Shown here in pieces: positions 1-7,784 of a DNA stretch of 18,451 nt. The position numbers and the translations under genes are program-made. Position 1 is the first letter of the stretch. Each line of letters opens with the position of its first letter. Source of the stretch: an uncultured Clostridia bacterium. Lineage in GTDB: Bacteria; Bacillota; Clostridia; Christensenellales; CAG-138. The notes beneath the pieces were generated by a model. That model searched no databases and was not told the DNA's origin. It worked only from the letters and a program-made list of their open reading frames with translations. The stretch covers positions 1-18,451 of the forward strand of contig CALAXO010000080.1 in the NCBI GenBank assembly GCA_937894955.1, in the 5' to 3' direction.

Positions 1-1
1 G

Positions 2-2128
2 CAGGGCGACAGGCCCCCCTACGACAGGAATTCCCGCGGTGACAGACCGCAGGGTGAGCGCAGGGGAGATAATCGCGGTTTCGGTCGCCCGGAGGACAAG
101 GATGCAGCGCAGAGCAGACAGCAGCGTCCGCAGCAGCGTCCCGCCGGCAGAAAGCCGGGAGAAGCCCCCGCGATTATTCAAAAGGAAAATCGTGCGCCTG
201 AAAACAAGAGCAGCTATGTTCGCACCTTTGACACCGAAAAGAAGGCAAAGAACAAAAAGACGATCATGAAGGAGACCGCCCCCTCCGCGAAAAACTGGGA
301 GGATGACGGCGGATCCTACGGCGGCAGAAAGAAGAAAGCCGCAAAACAAACTCAATATCGCAAACCCGAGCCCGTTGTTATCGAAAAAGCGGTTATAACG
401 ACAGAAACGATAACGGTACGTGATTTCTCAGAAAAAATCGGAAAACCCGCAGCGGAAATTCTCAAAAAGCTGTTCATGATGGGCATTGTTGCAAACATCA
501 ATCAGGATATCGATTTTGAAACCTGTGAACTTGTTGCAATGGAATACGATATCGAACTTGAACACCAGGTTGCAAAGACTTATGAGGAGACGATGCAGGA
601 GAATGCCGAAGAAGTGGATGCAGAGGAAGATCTTGTTCCCCGTCCTCCCGTTGTTACTATCATGGGTCATGTTGACCACGGCAAAACTTCCCTGCTCGAT
701 GCGATCCGCAAAACTCACGTTACCGAGGGTGAAGCGGGCGGCATAACGCAGCATATCGGTGCTTATACGGTTGAATGCAACGGCAGGATGATAACTTTCA
801 TCGACACCCCCGGCCACGAGGCATTTACTTCCATGCGCGCAAGAGGTGCGCAGGTTACAGACGTTGTAATCCTTGTTGTTGCTGCGGATGACGGCATTAT
901 GCCGCAGACCGTTGAGGCTATCAATCACTCAAAGGCGGCAGGTGTTCCCATCATTGTTGCAATGAACAAGATCGACAAGCCCGAGAGCAACCCGGAAAGA
1001 GTCAAACAGCAGCTTACGGAACACGGCCTTGTGTGTGAGGATTGGGGCGGTGATACGATATGCGTCCCGGTTTCCGCAAAGAAACAGCAGAATCTTGATG
1101 AGCTGCTTGAAATGGTTCTTTTGCAGGCTGATGTTCTTGACCTTAAGGCAAACCCGAACAAAGCGGCAAAGGGAACCATCATTGAAGCTCAGCTTGACAA
1201 GGGCAGAGGTCCTGTTGCAACCGTTCTTGTGCAGAACGGCACCCTGAAAATCGGCGATCCCATTGTTGCGGGCATTGCATACGGCAGAGTCCGTGCAATG
1301 ATGAACGACAAGGGCGAAAACGTTAAAACCGCGGGTCCGAGCTGCCCGGTCGAAGTTCTTGGCTTCAACGAAGTGCCTTCCGCAGGCGACATCATGAACG
1401 TTGCGGAGGTTTCCAAAAAGGTTGCGGAGGAACGCCGCAACAGGATTAAAGCGGAGCAGCTTAAAAACCTGTCCAAGGTCAGCTTGGAGGATTTGTTCAG
1501 CCATATTGCCGAGGGCGAGGTCAAAACGCTTAACATCGTTGTCAAAGCGGATGTTCACGGATCGGTCGAGGCTGTTAAACAGGCTCTCGAAAAGCTTTCC
1601 AACGAGGAAGTCCGCGTGAAGTGCATTCACGGCGGCGTAGGTGCGATTACGGAGTCGGATGTCATGTTCGCTTCCGCTTCAAACGCGATCGTGATCGGTT
1701 TCAATGTCCGTCCCGACAGCGGAGCGCGCAATCTTGCGGAGCAGGAAAAGGTAGATGTCCGCACCTATCGCATCATCTATCAGGCGATTGAAGATGTTAA
1801 AAACGCTATGAAGGGTATGTTCAAGCCCGTATTCAAAGAAGTGCATTTGGGCACAATAAGCGTCAGAAACACATTCAAGGTCAGCTCCGTCGGCACCATT
1901 GCAGGTGCATATGTTCAGGACGGCAAGGTTCAGCGCAATGCGCAGGTTCGCGTTGTTCGCGACGGCGTGGTTATTCACGAGGGCCAAATTGCATCGCTGC
2001 GCAGGTTCAAGGACGATGTCCGCGAGGTTGCTGCCGGTTATGAATGCGGCATAGGTATCGAGAACTTCAACGATATTCACGAAGGCGATGTTATAGAAGC
2101 CTACGTGATGGAAGAGGTTAAACGCTGA
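2..2128 (+). CDS. infB: Translation initiation factor IF-2 (5' end outside window)
   Basis: This GTPase brings initiator fMet-tRNA to the 30S subunit and promotes 50S joining. The frame is open from base 2, so the methionine at 266 is internal and the N-terminus is cut by the window edge. The 708 visible residues begin with an Arg/Gln/Pro/Gly-rich, low-complexity linker of about 70 residues, as is usual for the variable IF-2 N-terminal region. An IF2-N module follows at about residues 130-185. The GTPase domain has G1 GHVDHGKT (residues 222-229, base 665), G3 DTPGH (268-272), G4 NKID (322-325) and a G5 VSAK. The C-terminal domains (IF2 domains II-IV) are complete up to the TGA. infB heads the rbfA-nrnA-truB-ribF run, the standard Firmicute order. 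Identity is near certain; only the extent of the missing N-terminus is unknown. Confidence 0.98.
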   Translation, partial: QGDRPPYDRNSRGDRPQGERRGDNRGFGRPEDKDAAQSRQQRPQQRPAGRKPGEAPAIIQKENRAPENKSSYVRTFDTEKKAKNKKTIMKETAPSAKNWEDDGGSYGGRKKKAAKQTQYRKPEPVVIEKAVITTETITVRDFSEKIGKPAAEILKKLFMMGIVANINQDIDFETCELVAMEYDIELEHQVAKTYEETMQENAEEVDAEEDLVPRPPVVTIMGHVDHGKTSLLDAIRKTHVTEGEAGGITQHIGAYTVECNGRMITFIDTPGHEAFTSMRARGAQVTDVVILVVAADDGIMPQTVEAINHSKAAGVPIIVAMNKIDKPESNPERVKQQLTEHGLVCEDWGGDTICVPVSAKKQQNLDELLEMVLLQADVLDLKANPNKAAKGTIIEAQLDKGRGPVATVLVQNGTLKIGDPIVAGIAYGRVRAMMNDKGENVKTAGPSCPVEVLGFNEVPSAGDIMNVAEVSKKVAEERRNRIKAEQLKNLSKVSLEDLFSHIAEGEVKTLNIVVKADVHGSVEAVKQALEKLSNEEVRVKCIHGGVGAITESDVMFASASNAIVIGFNVRPDSGARNLAEQEKVDVRTYRIIYQAIEDVKNAMKGMFKPVFKEVHLGTISVRNTFKVSSVGTIAGAYVQDGKVQRNAQVRVVRDGVVIHEGQIASLRRFKDDVREVAAGYECGIGIENFNDIHEGDVIEAYVMEEVKR

Positions 2129-2373
2129 CAACAGAATAATCCGATCCTCGGCTGTGCCGTAAACGCTTTTGCGCCGCGGTGCAGACCGGGGATTAAATCA
2201 ACGCTGATTAGATAAATTTCCGCCGGAGCGCTTACACATTAACCAAGAACAGGCATGTGTTCGAAGAACAGTCATTCGGAATGCGGGGAATGCCGTTCAC
2301 AAAGGCGGGTTCGAACGCAGAGTTTTAAAGACAGCAATTCAGCGGAATGGATTCAAAATCCGAAAGGGAGCTT
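2129..2373. other. infB-rbfA intergenic spacer with inverted repeats
   Basis: There is no credible gene in these 245 bases, a long gap for genes that are often nearly adjacent. Visible structure includes a small perfect hairpin, CGGC-tgt-GCCG (about 2147-2157). It lies inside a longer imperfect pairing of ATCCTCGG (about 2143) with CCGGGGAT (about 2187), which needs one G-U pair. Further on are TGTTC-gaa-GAACA (about 2257-2269) and a short direct repeat GGAATGC. No T-tract follows any stem, so a classic terminator is not supported. I found no confident promoter. The stretch could be an mRNA processing or attenuation region inside the operon. Confidence 0.4.
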
Positions 2374-2787
2374 ATGGCATCAGTCAGATACGACAGAATA
2401 AATGAAGAAATCAAAAAAGCACTGAGCGAAATCGTCCGCGAGATGAAAGATCCGAGAATATCTCCAATGACGACAATAATGCTCGTTGAAGCAACAAACG
2501 ACCTGAAGCTTGCAAAGGTTCGGGTCAGCGTGTACGATAAGGATGATTTGGTTCGGAAAGAAACCGTTGCTCAGCTCAACCGTGCAGAAGGATTTATTGC
2601 AAGAGAGCTTGGGCGCAGAATCGATATCCGCCGAATACCGACTTTGAAGTTCACCCTTGATGATTCAATCGAGTATTCCGTGCATATTTCCGAAATTATC
2701 AACAAACTGCAGACCGAACGTGCTCAGCTTGACGCGAATCGGAACAATGCGGAAGAAAATAAGGAAAAAACCCAAAATGAAGACTAA
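2374..2787 (+). CDS. rbfA: Ribosome-binding factor A
   Basis: RbfA is a small KH-fold 30S maturation factor that acts late in 16S rRNA 5'-end processing and in cold adaptation. The 137-residue product starts MASVRYDRINEEIKKALSEI and continues VREMKDPRIS, the family signature (R..R..EEI...L..I....KDPR). The second half has the usual AEGFIARELGRRIDIRRIPTL-like stretch and the D.S.......I..L segment, with a charged, Glu/Asn-rich tail. An in-frame ATG lies nine codons upstream at 2347 but has only a weak ribosome site. The ATG at 2374 is preceded by AAAGGGAG and matches where relatives begin, so I chose it. The gene overlaps the start of nrnA, which implies translational coupling. Confidence 0.95.
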   Translation: MASVRYDRINEEIKKALSEIVREMKDPRISPMTTIMLVEATNDLKLAKVRVSVYDKDDLVRKETVAQLNRAEGFIARELGRRIDIRRIPTLKFTLDDSIEYSVHISEIINKLQTERAQLDANRNNAEENKEKTQNED

Positions 2788-3790
2788 ACATGGTGCGGAA
2801 TTCGCCGATGTCCGAAAGTTTATATCTGACGGGCAGAGCTTCACGCTGCTCACGCACATTTCCCCGGACGGGGACACCCTTGGTTCGGCACTTGCGCTGA
2901 AAATACTGCTGAACGCTCTCGGAAAAACAGCAGAGGTCGTTTGCCCGAACCCCGTTCCGAAAATTTACGGATTCCTGCCGGAATCGAAAACCGTCAAAAT
3001 GCCCGAGGATGCCGAGGGCTATTGCCGTGTTATTGCCGTTGATTGTGCGGACAAGCCGCGTTTCGGCCGCGCAGTGCGTTTATTTGATGCCGCGCAGGCA
3101 GAGGCATGTGTCGATCACCATGTCACAAACCCGCATTATGCCGAAGTGAACCTTGTCGTTTCGGATGCGGCGGCAACGGCGGAGATTGTTTATGAACTCT
3201 ACGGCATGTTCAGCATCGCAATCGATGAACGCTCCGCAATTTGTCTTTATACCGGAATAGTCACCGACACAGGCAACCTTTCATACAGCAACACAACACC
3301 GAATGCTTTGCGGATAATTGCCGATTTTATTGAAAAGAAACTGGTTGATATTTCAAAAGTCAACAGGCTGATTTATCGAACGGTACCGTACACAAAAACA
3401 AGGGTTCAGGGCTTTGTGACATCAAGGATTCGTCTTGAGGATGAAGGCAGAATCGGCATAGGCGTGCTTACAAGAGCCCAGATGTTGAGCTTTGATGCAA
3501 CAAACGAGGATTGCGAAGGCATTGTTGATTGTGTTCGTGATATCGACAGCGTTAAAATCGCAATTTTTATCCGTGAAGGTGCGGACGGAAGCTTTAAAGT
3601 CAGCCTCCGCAGCAAGGATATCGGGGATGTTTGCCGCATTGCAAACAAATTCGGCGGCGGCGGGCATGAAAGAGCCGCCGGATACACGGCATGGCTGCCC
3701 CTTTCAACCGTTGCTGCAAGCGCGATCGAGGCGGCAATCGCAGAGCTGAAAAGGGACGAAAAACACGGTTCTTCTCCCGATATGTTTTAA
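2777..3790 (+). CDS. nrnA: DHH/DHHA1 phosphoesterase, NrnA-type oligoribonuclease and pAp phosphatase
   Basis: NrnA-type enzymes degrade 2-5 nt RNA oligomers and dephosphorylate 3'-phosphoadenosine 5'-phosphate with Mn2+. The 337-residue product has the DHH motifs in order: HISPDGDT (27-34), VDCAD (88-92), the name motif VDHHVTN (112-118) and TDTGNLSYSNT (163-173). The DHHA1 substrate domain carries KFGGGGHERAAG (291-302), and family length is normal. The ATG at 2777 lies inside the rbfA end (11-base overlap), with AAGGA upstream. A longer reading from 2657 would run deep inside rbfA and lacks family similarity, so it was not used. Its place between rbfA and truB is the classic Firmicute context. 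Exact substrate preference cannot be read from the sequence. Confidence 0.95.
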   Translation: MKTKHGAEFADVRKFISDGQSFTLLTHISPDGDTLGSALALKILLNALGKTAEVVCPNPVPKIYGFLPESKTVKMPEDAEGYCRVIAVDCADKPRFGRAVRLFDAAQAEACVDHHVTNPHYAEVNLVVSDAAATAEIVYELYGMFSIAIDERSAICLYTGIVTDTGNLSYSNTTPNALRIIADFIEKKLVDISKVNRLIYRTVPYTKTRVQGFVTSRIRLEDEGRIGIGVLTRAQMLSFDATNEDCEGIVDCVRDIDSVKIAIFIREGADGSFKVSLRSKDIGDVCRIANKFGGGGHERAAGYTAWLPLSTVAASAIEAAIAELKRDEKHGSSPDMF

Positions 3791-3854
3791 TTAATGCCTG
3801 AATAAAAAGCAAGAATGCGTTTCAACAGAACAAAAAAGGAATTATTGATTAACA

Positions 3855-4757
3855 ATGCAATTTGAAGGAGTAGTCAGCGTGCTGAAACCGCCGGGAATGA
3901 CATCGAGCGATGTCGTGGTGGATATACGCAGAATATTCGGCGAACGGCGCGTTGGACATACGGGAACGCTTGATCCCGCTGCGGCGGGCGTTTTACCCAT
4001 CTGCATAGGCAGGGCAACACGCCTGTTTGACTGTCTTGTTGATAAAGAAAAAGAATATATTGCGGAGATTCGGTTCGGAGCGGAAACAGACACGGAGGAT
4101 GCCTGCGGTACGGTGATCGCCGAAAGCAGCCGCAAGGTTTCAAAAACGGAGCTTGACGCGGTTCTGCCCGGTTTCATAGGCGAAATTGAGCAGGTGCCGC
4201 CGATTTATTCGTCTTTGAGCGTGAACGGTGTTAAAATGTACAAGCTGGCACGCAGTGGAAGCGTTACTGTCCCGGTTGAGGAACGTAGGCGGAGAGTCCG
4301 AGTTTTTTTGCTTGAAACCGTTTGTGAGCTTGAACAAAACAGCTTTCTCATCCGCATTCGATGCTCAAAAGGCACATATGTCCGTTCACTTTGCAGGGAC
4401 ATCGGACGAGCTCTCGGCTGCTGCGCATACATGCCGTTTTTGCTGCGAACCGCTTCCGGAACCTTTGATATCAGTGAAGCGCATACGATTGCGGAACTGA
4501 AGGAACTGCAGGAAGCGGGGGAACTTCAATCGGTTGTTGTTCCCGTTGACGAGGCTGCGCGGCACCTGCCGGAGCTTCGCCTTTTTAACCTTTCCGAAAA
4601 GCAAAAGACGCTTATTTCAAACGGAGCTTCGGTTGAATGCGGGCAGGCTGAGCCGGGAACGGTCTACAGACTGTATCTTGAAAATGAATTCATGGGTCTT
4701 GCACTGCGGGATGATTCCGGATTGCATATCACAGTATGGTTCGGGAAGGAGAAATGA
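3855..4757 (+). CDS. truB: tRNA pseudouridine(55) synthase
   Basis: TruB converts U55 in the T-loop of tRNAs to pseudouridine. The product has 300 residues, the usual length. The N-terminal pattern EGVVSVLKPPGMTSSDVV matches the family opening, and the catalytic motif GHTGTLDPAAAGVLPI places the nucleophilic aspartate at residue 40. Later family blocks include the PPIYSSLSVNGVKMYKLAR region, KGTYVRSLCRDIG, and a C-terminal PUA-like part. The start has only a distant AAGGA. A GTG at codon 9 has a closer AAGGAG upstream but would remove the conserved GVVSV strand, so the ATG is preferred. The stop is seven bases from the ribF start. Confidence 0.97.
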   Translation: MQFEGVVSVLKPPGMTSSDVVVDIRRIFGERRVGHTGTLDPAAAGVLPICIGRATRLFDCLVDKEKEYIAEIRFGAETDTEDACGTVIAESSRKVSKTELDAVLPGFIGEIEQVPPIYSSLSVNGVKMYKLARSGSVTVPVEERRRRVRVFLLETVCELEQNSFLIRIRCSKGTYVRSLCRDIGRALGCCAYMPFLLRTASGTFDISEAHTIAELKELQEAGELQSVVVPVDEAARHLPELRLFNLSEKQKTLISNGASVECGQAEPGTVYRLYLENEFMGLALRDDSGLHITVWFGKEK

Positions 4758-4764
4758 GCGTTTG

Positions 4765-5697
4765 ATGCAGAATAAAGCCAAAACAATCGCGTCGGACACA
4801 GAGCATACGAACGAAACAAAACTGTGTACGGCGGTTGCTCTCGGCATGTTTGACGGCATGCATGTCGGTCACAAAAAGATAATTGACGCAACCGTTCTGA
4901 TAGCGCGGCAATCCGGACTTGTCCCTGCTGTGTTCACGTTTAAGAATCATCCACAGGAGCTTTTCGGAAAAAAAGTTCTTCGGCTTTGCAGCAATGAAAC
5001 CCGCGCCGCTATTATGCGCAGGCAGGGCATTGAACTGGTTGATGAAGTTGAGTTCACAAGTGCGATACGCGACCTTTCCGCAGAGGGTTTTATTCGGATG
5101 CTTGCTGAAAGATTGAACCCAAAGATTATTGTTGCCGGGTTTAATTATACTTTCGGAAAGAAAAAGCAGGGGAACAGCGAGACACTTCAAAAACTTTGCC
5201 AAAAGTACGGAATCAAAACGGCGATCATTCAGCCCGTGCTTTTGGGGCGCGAACCCGTTTCAAGCACGAGAGTTCGAAACATGATAACATGCGGAAACGT
5301 TCAGGATGCACAGCTCCTTTTGGGAAGAGCGTATACTCTTGACGGCATAATCGTTCAAAACAGGCGCATAGGAAGAACAATCGGCTATCCGACGGCGAAT
5401 ATTGAACCGGATTCCGCCCGAGTGATTCCCGCAGACGGGGTGTACGTGAGCATGGCACGCGTCAACGGCGACATAATGCCCGCCTGCACAAACATCGGAA
5501 CGAACCCGACTGTCGGCGGAACAAAACGCACGATAGAAACGCATATTTTTGACTATGACGAGGATATTTACGGACTGCCGATGACAGTATGTTTTATTAA
5601 AAAAATACGCGACGTCAAAAAGTTTGAATCACTGGATGCTCTTAAGGAGCAGATTCGGATTGATGCAGGAATTGCAAGAATATATTTCGGCTGCTGA
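4765..5697 (+). CDS. ribF: Bifunctional riboflavin kinase / FAD synthetase
   Basis: RibF phosphorylates riboflavin to FMN and adenylylates FMN to FAD. The 310-residue product has the nucleotidyltransferase half first: ALGMFDGMHVGHKKI (26-40), GFNYTFGKKKQG, and VSSTRVRNMI. The riboflavin kinase half follows with GRTIGYPTANI, DGVYVSMARV, and the block ending in ETHIFDYDEDIYGLPM. Both halves look intact. The reading frame is open far upstream into truB, but ATG 4765 sits just after the truB stop, with AAGGAG at 4745-4750. Spacing to that ribosome site is long, and a TTG directly precedes the ATG. The first 20 or so residues are polar and extend beyond the conserved fold. It is the fifth gene of the infB operon. 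Confidence 0.96.
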   Translation: MQNKAKTIASDTEHTNETKLCTAVALGMFDGMHVGHKKIIDATVLIARQSGLVPAVFTFKNHPQELFGKKVLRLCSNETRAAIMRRQGIELVDEVEFTSAIRDLSAEGFIRMLAERLNPKIIVAGFNYTFGKKKQGNSETLQKLCQKYGIKTAIIQPVLLGREPVSSTRVRNMITCGNVQDAQLLLGRAYTLDGIIVQNRRIGRTIGYPTANIEPDSARVIPADGVYVSMARVNGDIMPACTNIGTNPTVGGTKRTIETHIFDYDEDIYGLPMTVCFIKKIRDVKKFESLDALKEQIRIDAGIARIYFGC

Positions 5698-5786
5698 TGC
5701 ACGGTATGCGGTTCTTAAAGTGCATTTCGGCGGTCGTCTTGAGTTCTCCGGGCTTGATTAAAATGCGGTAATTGAAAGGAAAAACT

Positions 5787-6509
5787 ATGATAACGGTGCT
5801 TTTATCCGTTTTTTGCCTCATTGCGGGTTATCTTCTCGGCAGCATAATGAGTGCGGTGAAGATTGCGCGAAGCAAAAGCACGGATATACATGCCTGCGGA
5901 AGCGGCAATGCAGGTTCAACAAATGTATTGAGAACTTTCGGCTGGAAATGGGGGCTTATCTGTTTGCTGAGCGACAGTGCAAAGGGTGCAGCGAGCGTCG
6001 GCGTGGGATATGCCGCTGCGGCAATCGCTCCGGTAATTTTTTCGAATTATGTCATGCCTGAAAATCTGAGCGGAATACTCGGCTGCATAGGGCTTTTGGG
6101 TGCGATACTCGGGCATTTGCTGCCTGTTTTTTATGAGTTCCGCGGAGGAAAATGCGTTTCGGTTGCGCTTGGCGGTCTGCTTGTGCTGTCCCCGGTTCAG
6201 CTGCTTATTGCTGTCGGTTGTGCAGTTATTCTTATTGCAATAACCAAAATGGTTTCCGTCGGCTCTGTTGTCGGCACTGTAATTGCGGCTGCCCTTGTGA
6301 TTTACCGCAACCGGGGAAACATTCCGCTGATGCTCCTTGCTGTTGTGATCGCCGCTGTTATCATCACTGCTCACCTTCCGAATATCAGGCGAATTATGGA
6401 CGGCCGCGAGAGACGGCTCGAAAAAATCGAGTGGGAGAAACAGCGGACTGAAAAAGAAGAAACATGCGGCAGCCGTCAAAATGACCAAAACTCCGCAAAC
6501 GAATCCTGA
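5787..6509 (+). CDS. plsY: Acyl-phosphate:glycerol-3-phosphate acyltransferase PlsY
   Basis: PlsY is an integral membrane enzyme that acylates glycerol-3-phosphate from acyl-phosphate made by PlsX, the first step of phospholipid synthesis in most bacteria. The 240-residue product shows several hydrophobic segments and the three active-site motifs. Motif 1 is GSGNAGSTNVLRTFG (38-52). Motif 2 is GHLLPVFYEFRGGKCVSVALG (109-129; the central part is FRGGK). Motif 3 is NIRRIMDGRE (199-208). In motif 2 the usual GGKG has cysteine in place of the last glycine (residue 123). A charged, probably cytoplasmic tail of about 30 residues makes it longer than typical PlsY. ATG 5787 has AAAGGA seven bases away; an upstream in-frame TTG at 5772 lacks a ribosome site. 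It ends before the terminator at 6580. Confidence 0.93.
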   Translation: MITVLLSVFCLIAGYLLGSIMSAVKIARSKSTDIHACGSGNAGSTNVLRTFGWKWGLICLLSDSAKGAASVGVGYAAAAIAPVIFSNYVMPENLSGILGCIGLLGAILGHLLPVFYEFRGGKCVSVALGGLLVLSPVQLLIAVGCAVILIAITKMVSVGSVVGTVIAAALVIYRNRGNIPLMLLAVVIAAVIITAHLPNIRRIMDGRERRLEKIEWEKQRTEKEETCGSRQNDQNSANES

Positions 6510-6579
6510 TAAAATGCGTTTAATTGTGAACCCGAACGCCGCACTGATTAAACTTTGTATGCCAAACCGATATTGAAAC

Positions 6580-6617
6580 GCCGTTCCGAAAACGTAAGTC
6601 GGGCGGCTTTTTATTTT
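6580..6617 (+). terminator. Rho-independent terminator after plsY
   Basis: The stem is GCCG-tt-CCGA (6580-6589) pairing with TCGG-g-CGGC (6599-6607). It has a nine-base loop and a small internal bulge, and is followed at once by TTTTTATTTT. It lies 70 bases after the plsY stop and probably ends the infB-plsY transcription unit. Confidence 0.75.
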
Positions 6618-6788
6618 GAATACGATGCGAATGCATGGCGACGACGGCCTGCAAAACCATATTGAACTTGCAAAAAACGAACTTTTTTATTCCAAGGTGC
6701 GGCGGTACGTTTGAGTTGTGTTCACGCCGCAAATAATGTATCAGGGGGGCCGATTCATGCAAATCATTGCACTCACGGGAAAACCATA

Positions 6789-6817
6789 TTGAATATATTG
6801 CATGAACGTGATATAAT
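6789..6817 (+). promoter_or_regulatory. SigA-type extended -10 promoter for the PHP gene
   Basis: TTGAAT (6789-6794) and TATAAT (6812-6817) are separated by 17 bases, and the -10 is preceded by TGA, making a TGn extended -10. The start codon of the PHP gene is 46 bases beyond the -10. The -35 is part of the second AAAACCATATTGAA repeat. Confidence 0.75.
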
Positions 6818-6862
6818 TGTCATTCCGAAAAGGGCGATGAATCGGTACGGAGGAGAATCATT

Positions 6863-7657
6863 ATGATAGATTACCATGTACACACGAATTATTCGGCAGA
6901 TGCATCCGCAACAGTGACGGAGCAGCTTGAAGCCGCCGACGAACGCGGATTGAGTGAGATATGCTTCACGGATCATGTTGATTTCGATAACGGCGATAAG
7001 TCAATGCAGCCATCGGATCTCGGTGCATTGCGAGAACAGCTTTTGCCTTACAACGGACTATATAAAGGAGTGCGCATACGCCGCGGAGCGGAAGTTGCTC
7101 TGAACGACGGGAACTGCGCCGAAAAAGCGCGGCAGTACATCGCGCCGCATGACCTCGATTTTGTCATTGGTTCAATACATGTTGTGGATGGATTTGATGT
7201 TTACTACCCGGAATACTATATCGGAAAAACAAAACAGGATGCATACCTTTCCTACCTTCAGACGATACTCACAGGTATTAAAACCTGCGATTACATGAAC
7301 ATACTCGGTCATTATGACTTCATTGCAAAGTATTCGCCGTATGAGGACAGGCGAATGACGCTTGATGTTTCAAAAGAGCTTTTTGCGGAGGTCTTTTCAC
7401 ACCTTGCAAAAAACGGAAAGGGAATTGAAATCAACACTTCGGCATGGTGGGATGATCCATGCTGGGGTGAGGATGTATTAAAGCTTTACCGCGATCTCGG
7501 CGGTCAATATATAACAACCGGTTCCGATGCACACAGAAGCGACAGGGTCGCAAAGCGCATAAAGGAGGCGGAGAAGCTTGCAGCGGCGGCCGGCATTCCG
7601 CTGATTGCAACGTTCCACAGAATGAAACCGATATTCCACCCGCTCGGAAGCATTTGA
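6863..7657 (+). CDS. PHP-family phosphoesterase, histidinol-phosphatase (HisJ) like
   Basis: The PHP fold hydrolyses phosphomonoesters, or acts in other metal-dependent reactions, at a cluster of His/Asp/Glu-bound metals. The 264-residue product has every expected ligand position: HVH (5-7), TDH (36-38), GAEV with Glu77, GSIH with His106, GH at 149-150, and GSDAH (220-224). The length and the YHVHTNYSADA start fit the HisJ/YtvP-type branch. No other histidine biosynthesis gene is nearby, so histidinol phosphate is only one possible substrate, and a general sugar- or nucleotide-phosphate phosphatase is equally open. The ATG has a strong GGAGGAG site. Its own promoter and the preceding terminator separate it from plsY. 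Confidence 0.85.
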   Translation: MIDYHVHTNYSADASATVTEQLEAADERGLSEICFTDHVDFDNGDKSMQPSDLGALREQLLPYNGLYKGVRIRRGAEVALNDGNCAEKARQYIAPHDLDFVIGSIHVVDGFDVYYPEYYIGKTKQDAYLSYLQTILTGIKTCDYMNILGHYDFIAKYSPYEDRRMTLDVSKELFAEVFSHLAKNGKGIEINTSAWWDDPCWGEDVLKLYRDLGGQYITTGSDAHRSDRVAKRIKEAEKLAAAAGIPLIATFHRMKPIFHPLGSI

Positions 7658-7784
7658 TGCGAATGCACTTAATGGCGTGGATGTCGGTTTGGGCAGCTTT
7701 CATGAAGCAGGGATTGATTCTTTGCTGCAACGAATGACTCGACCGGAAACGGAAAACATATTGTTAAACCTGAAAGGATGTAAG

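Larger units (their letters stand above)
6510..6862. other. Intergenic region between plsY and the PHP gene
   Basis: I see no supportable gene in these 353 bases. Short open frames at about 6514 (20 codons) and 6625-6714 (29 codons) lack ribosome sites. The region holds the plsY terminator (6580-6617) and two copies of AAAACCATATTGAA (6653-6666 and 6780-6793). A GC inverted repeat, TGCGGCG / CGCCGCA, spans 6698-6731. The extended -10 promoter of the PHP gene lies at 6789-6817, and its -35 overlaps the second repeat copy. Confidence 0.6.

Noticed and set aside
39..269. Open frame of 76 codons at the left edge
   Set aside because: It overlaps the infB frame, which is open from base 2, and is rich in Arg because it reads the Arg/Gln/Pro-rich linker out of frame. 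It has no family pattern.
929..1630. Long antisense open frame inside infB (233 codons)
   Set aside because: It lies wholly over the conserved GTPase and C-terminal domains of infB, has no ribosome site or recognisable motif, and follows from codon bias.
2300..2320. GGGTTCGAACGC, resembling a tRNA T-loop
   Set aside because: Flanking bases do not form a T-stem, and no acceptor, D-arm or anticodon arm can be drawn around it.
6625..6714. Possible 29-residue peptide gene (MRMHGDDGLQ...)
   Set aside because: There is no ribosome site, no clear promoter close by, and part of the frame lies in the repeated AAAACCATATTGAA segment. It is too short to support without conservation.
6624..7667. GATGCGAATGCA at 6624-6635 and 7656-7667 flanking the PHP gene, considered as attachment or insertion repeats
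   Set aside because: About ten chance pairs of identical 12-mers are expected in a window of this size, the motif resembles common codons here, and no integrase or transposase is present.
7658..7784. ATGACT-17-CATATT as a promoter for the helicase gene (7734-7762)
   Set aside because: Each element matches only four of six consensus bases, and the leader would barely contain the ribosome site. The gene may instead be read from the PHP promoter.
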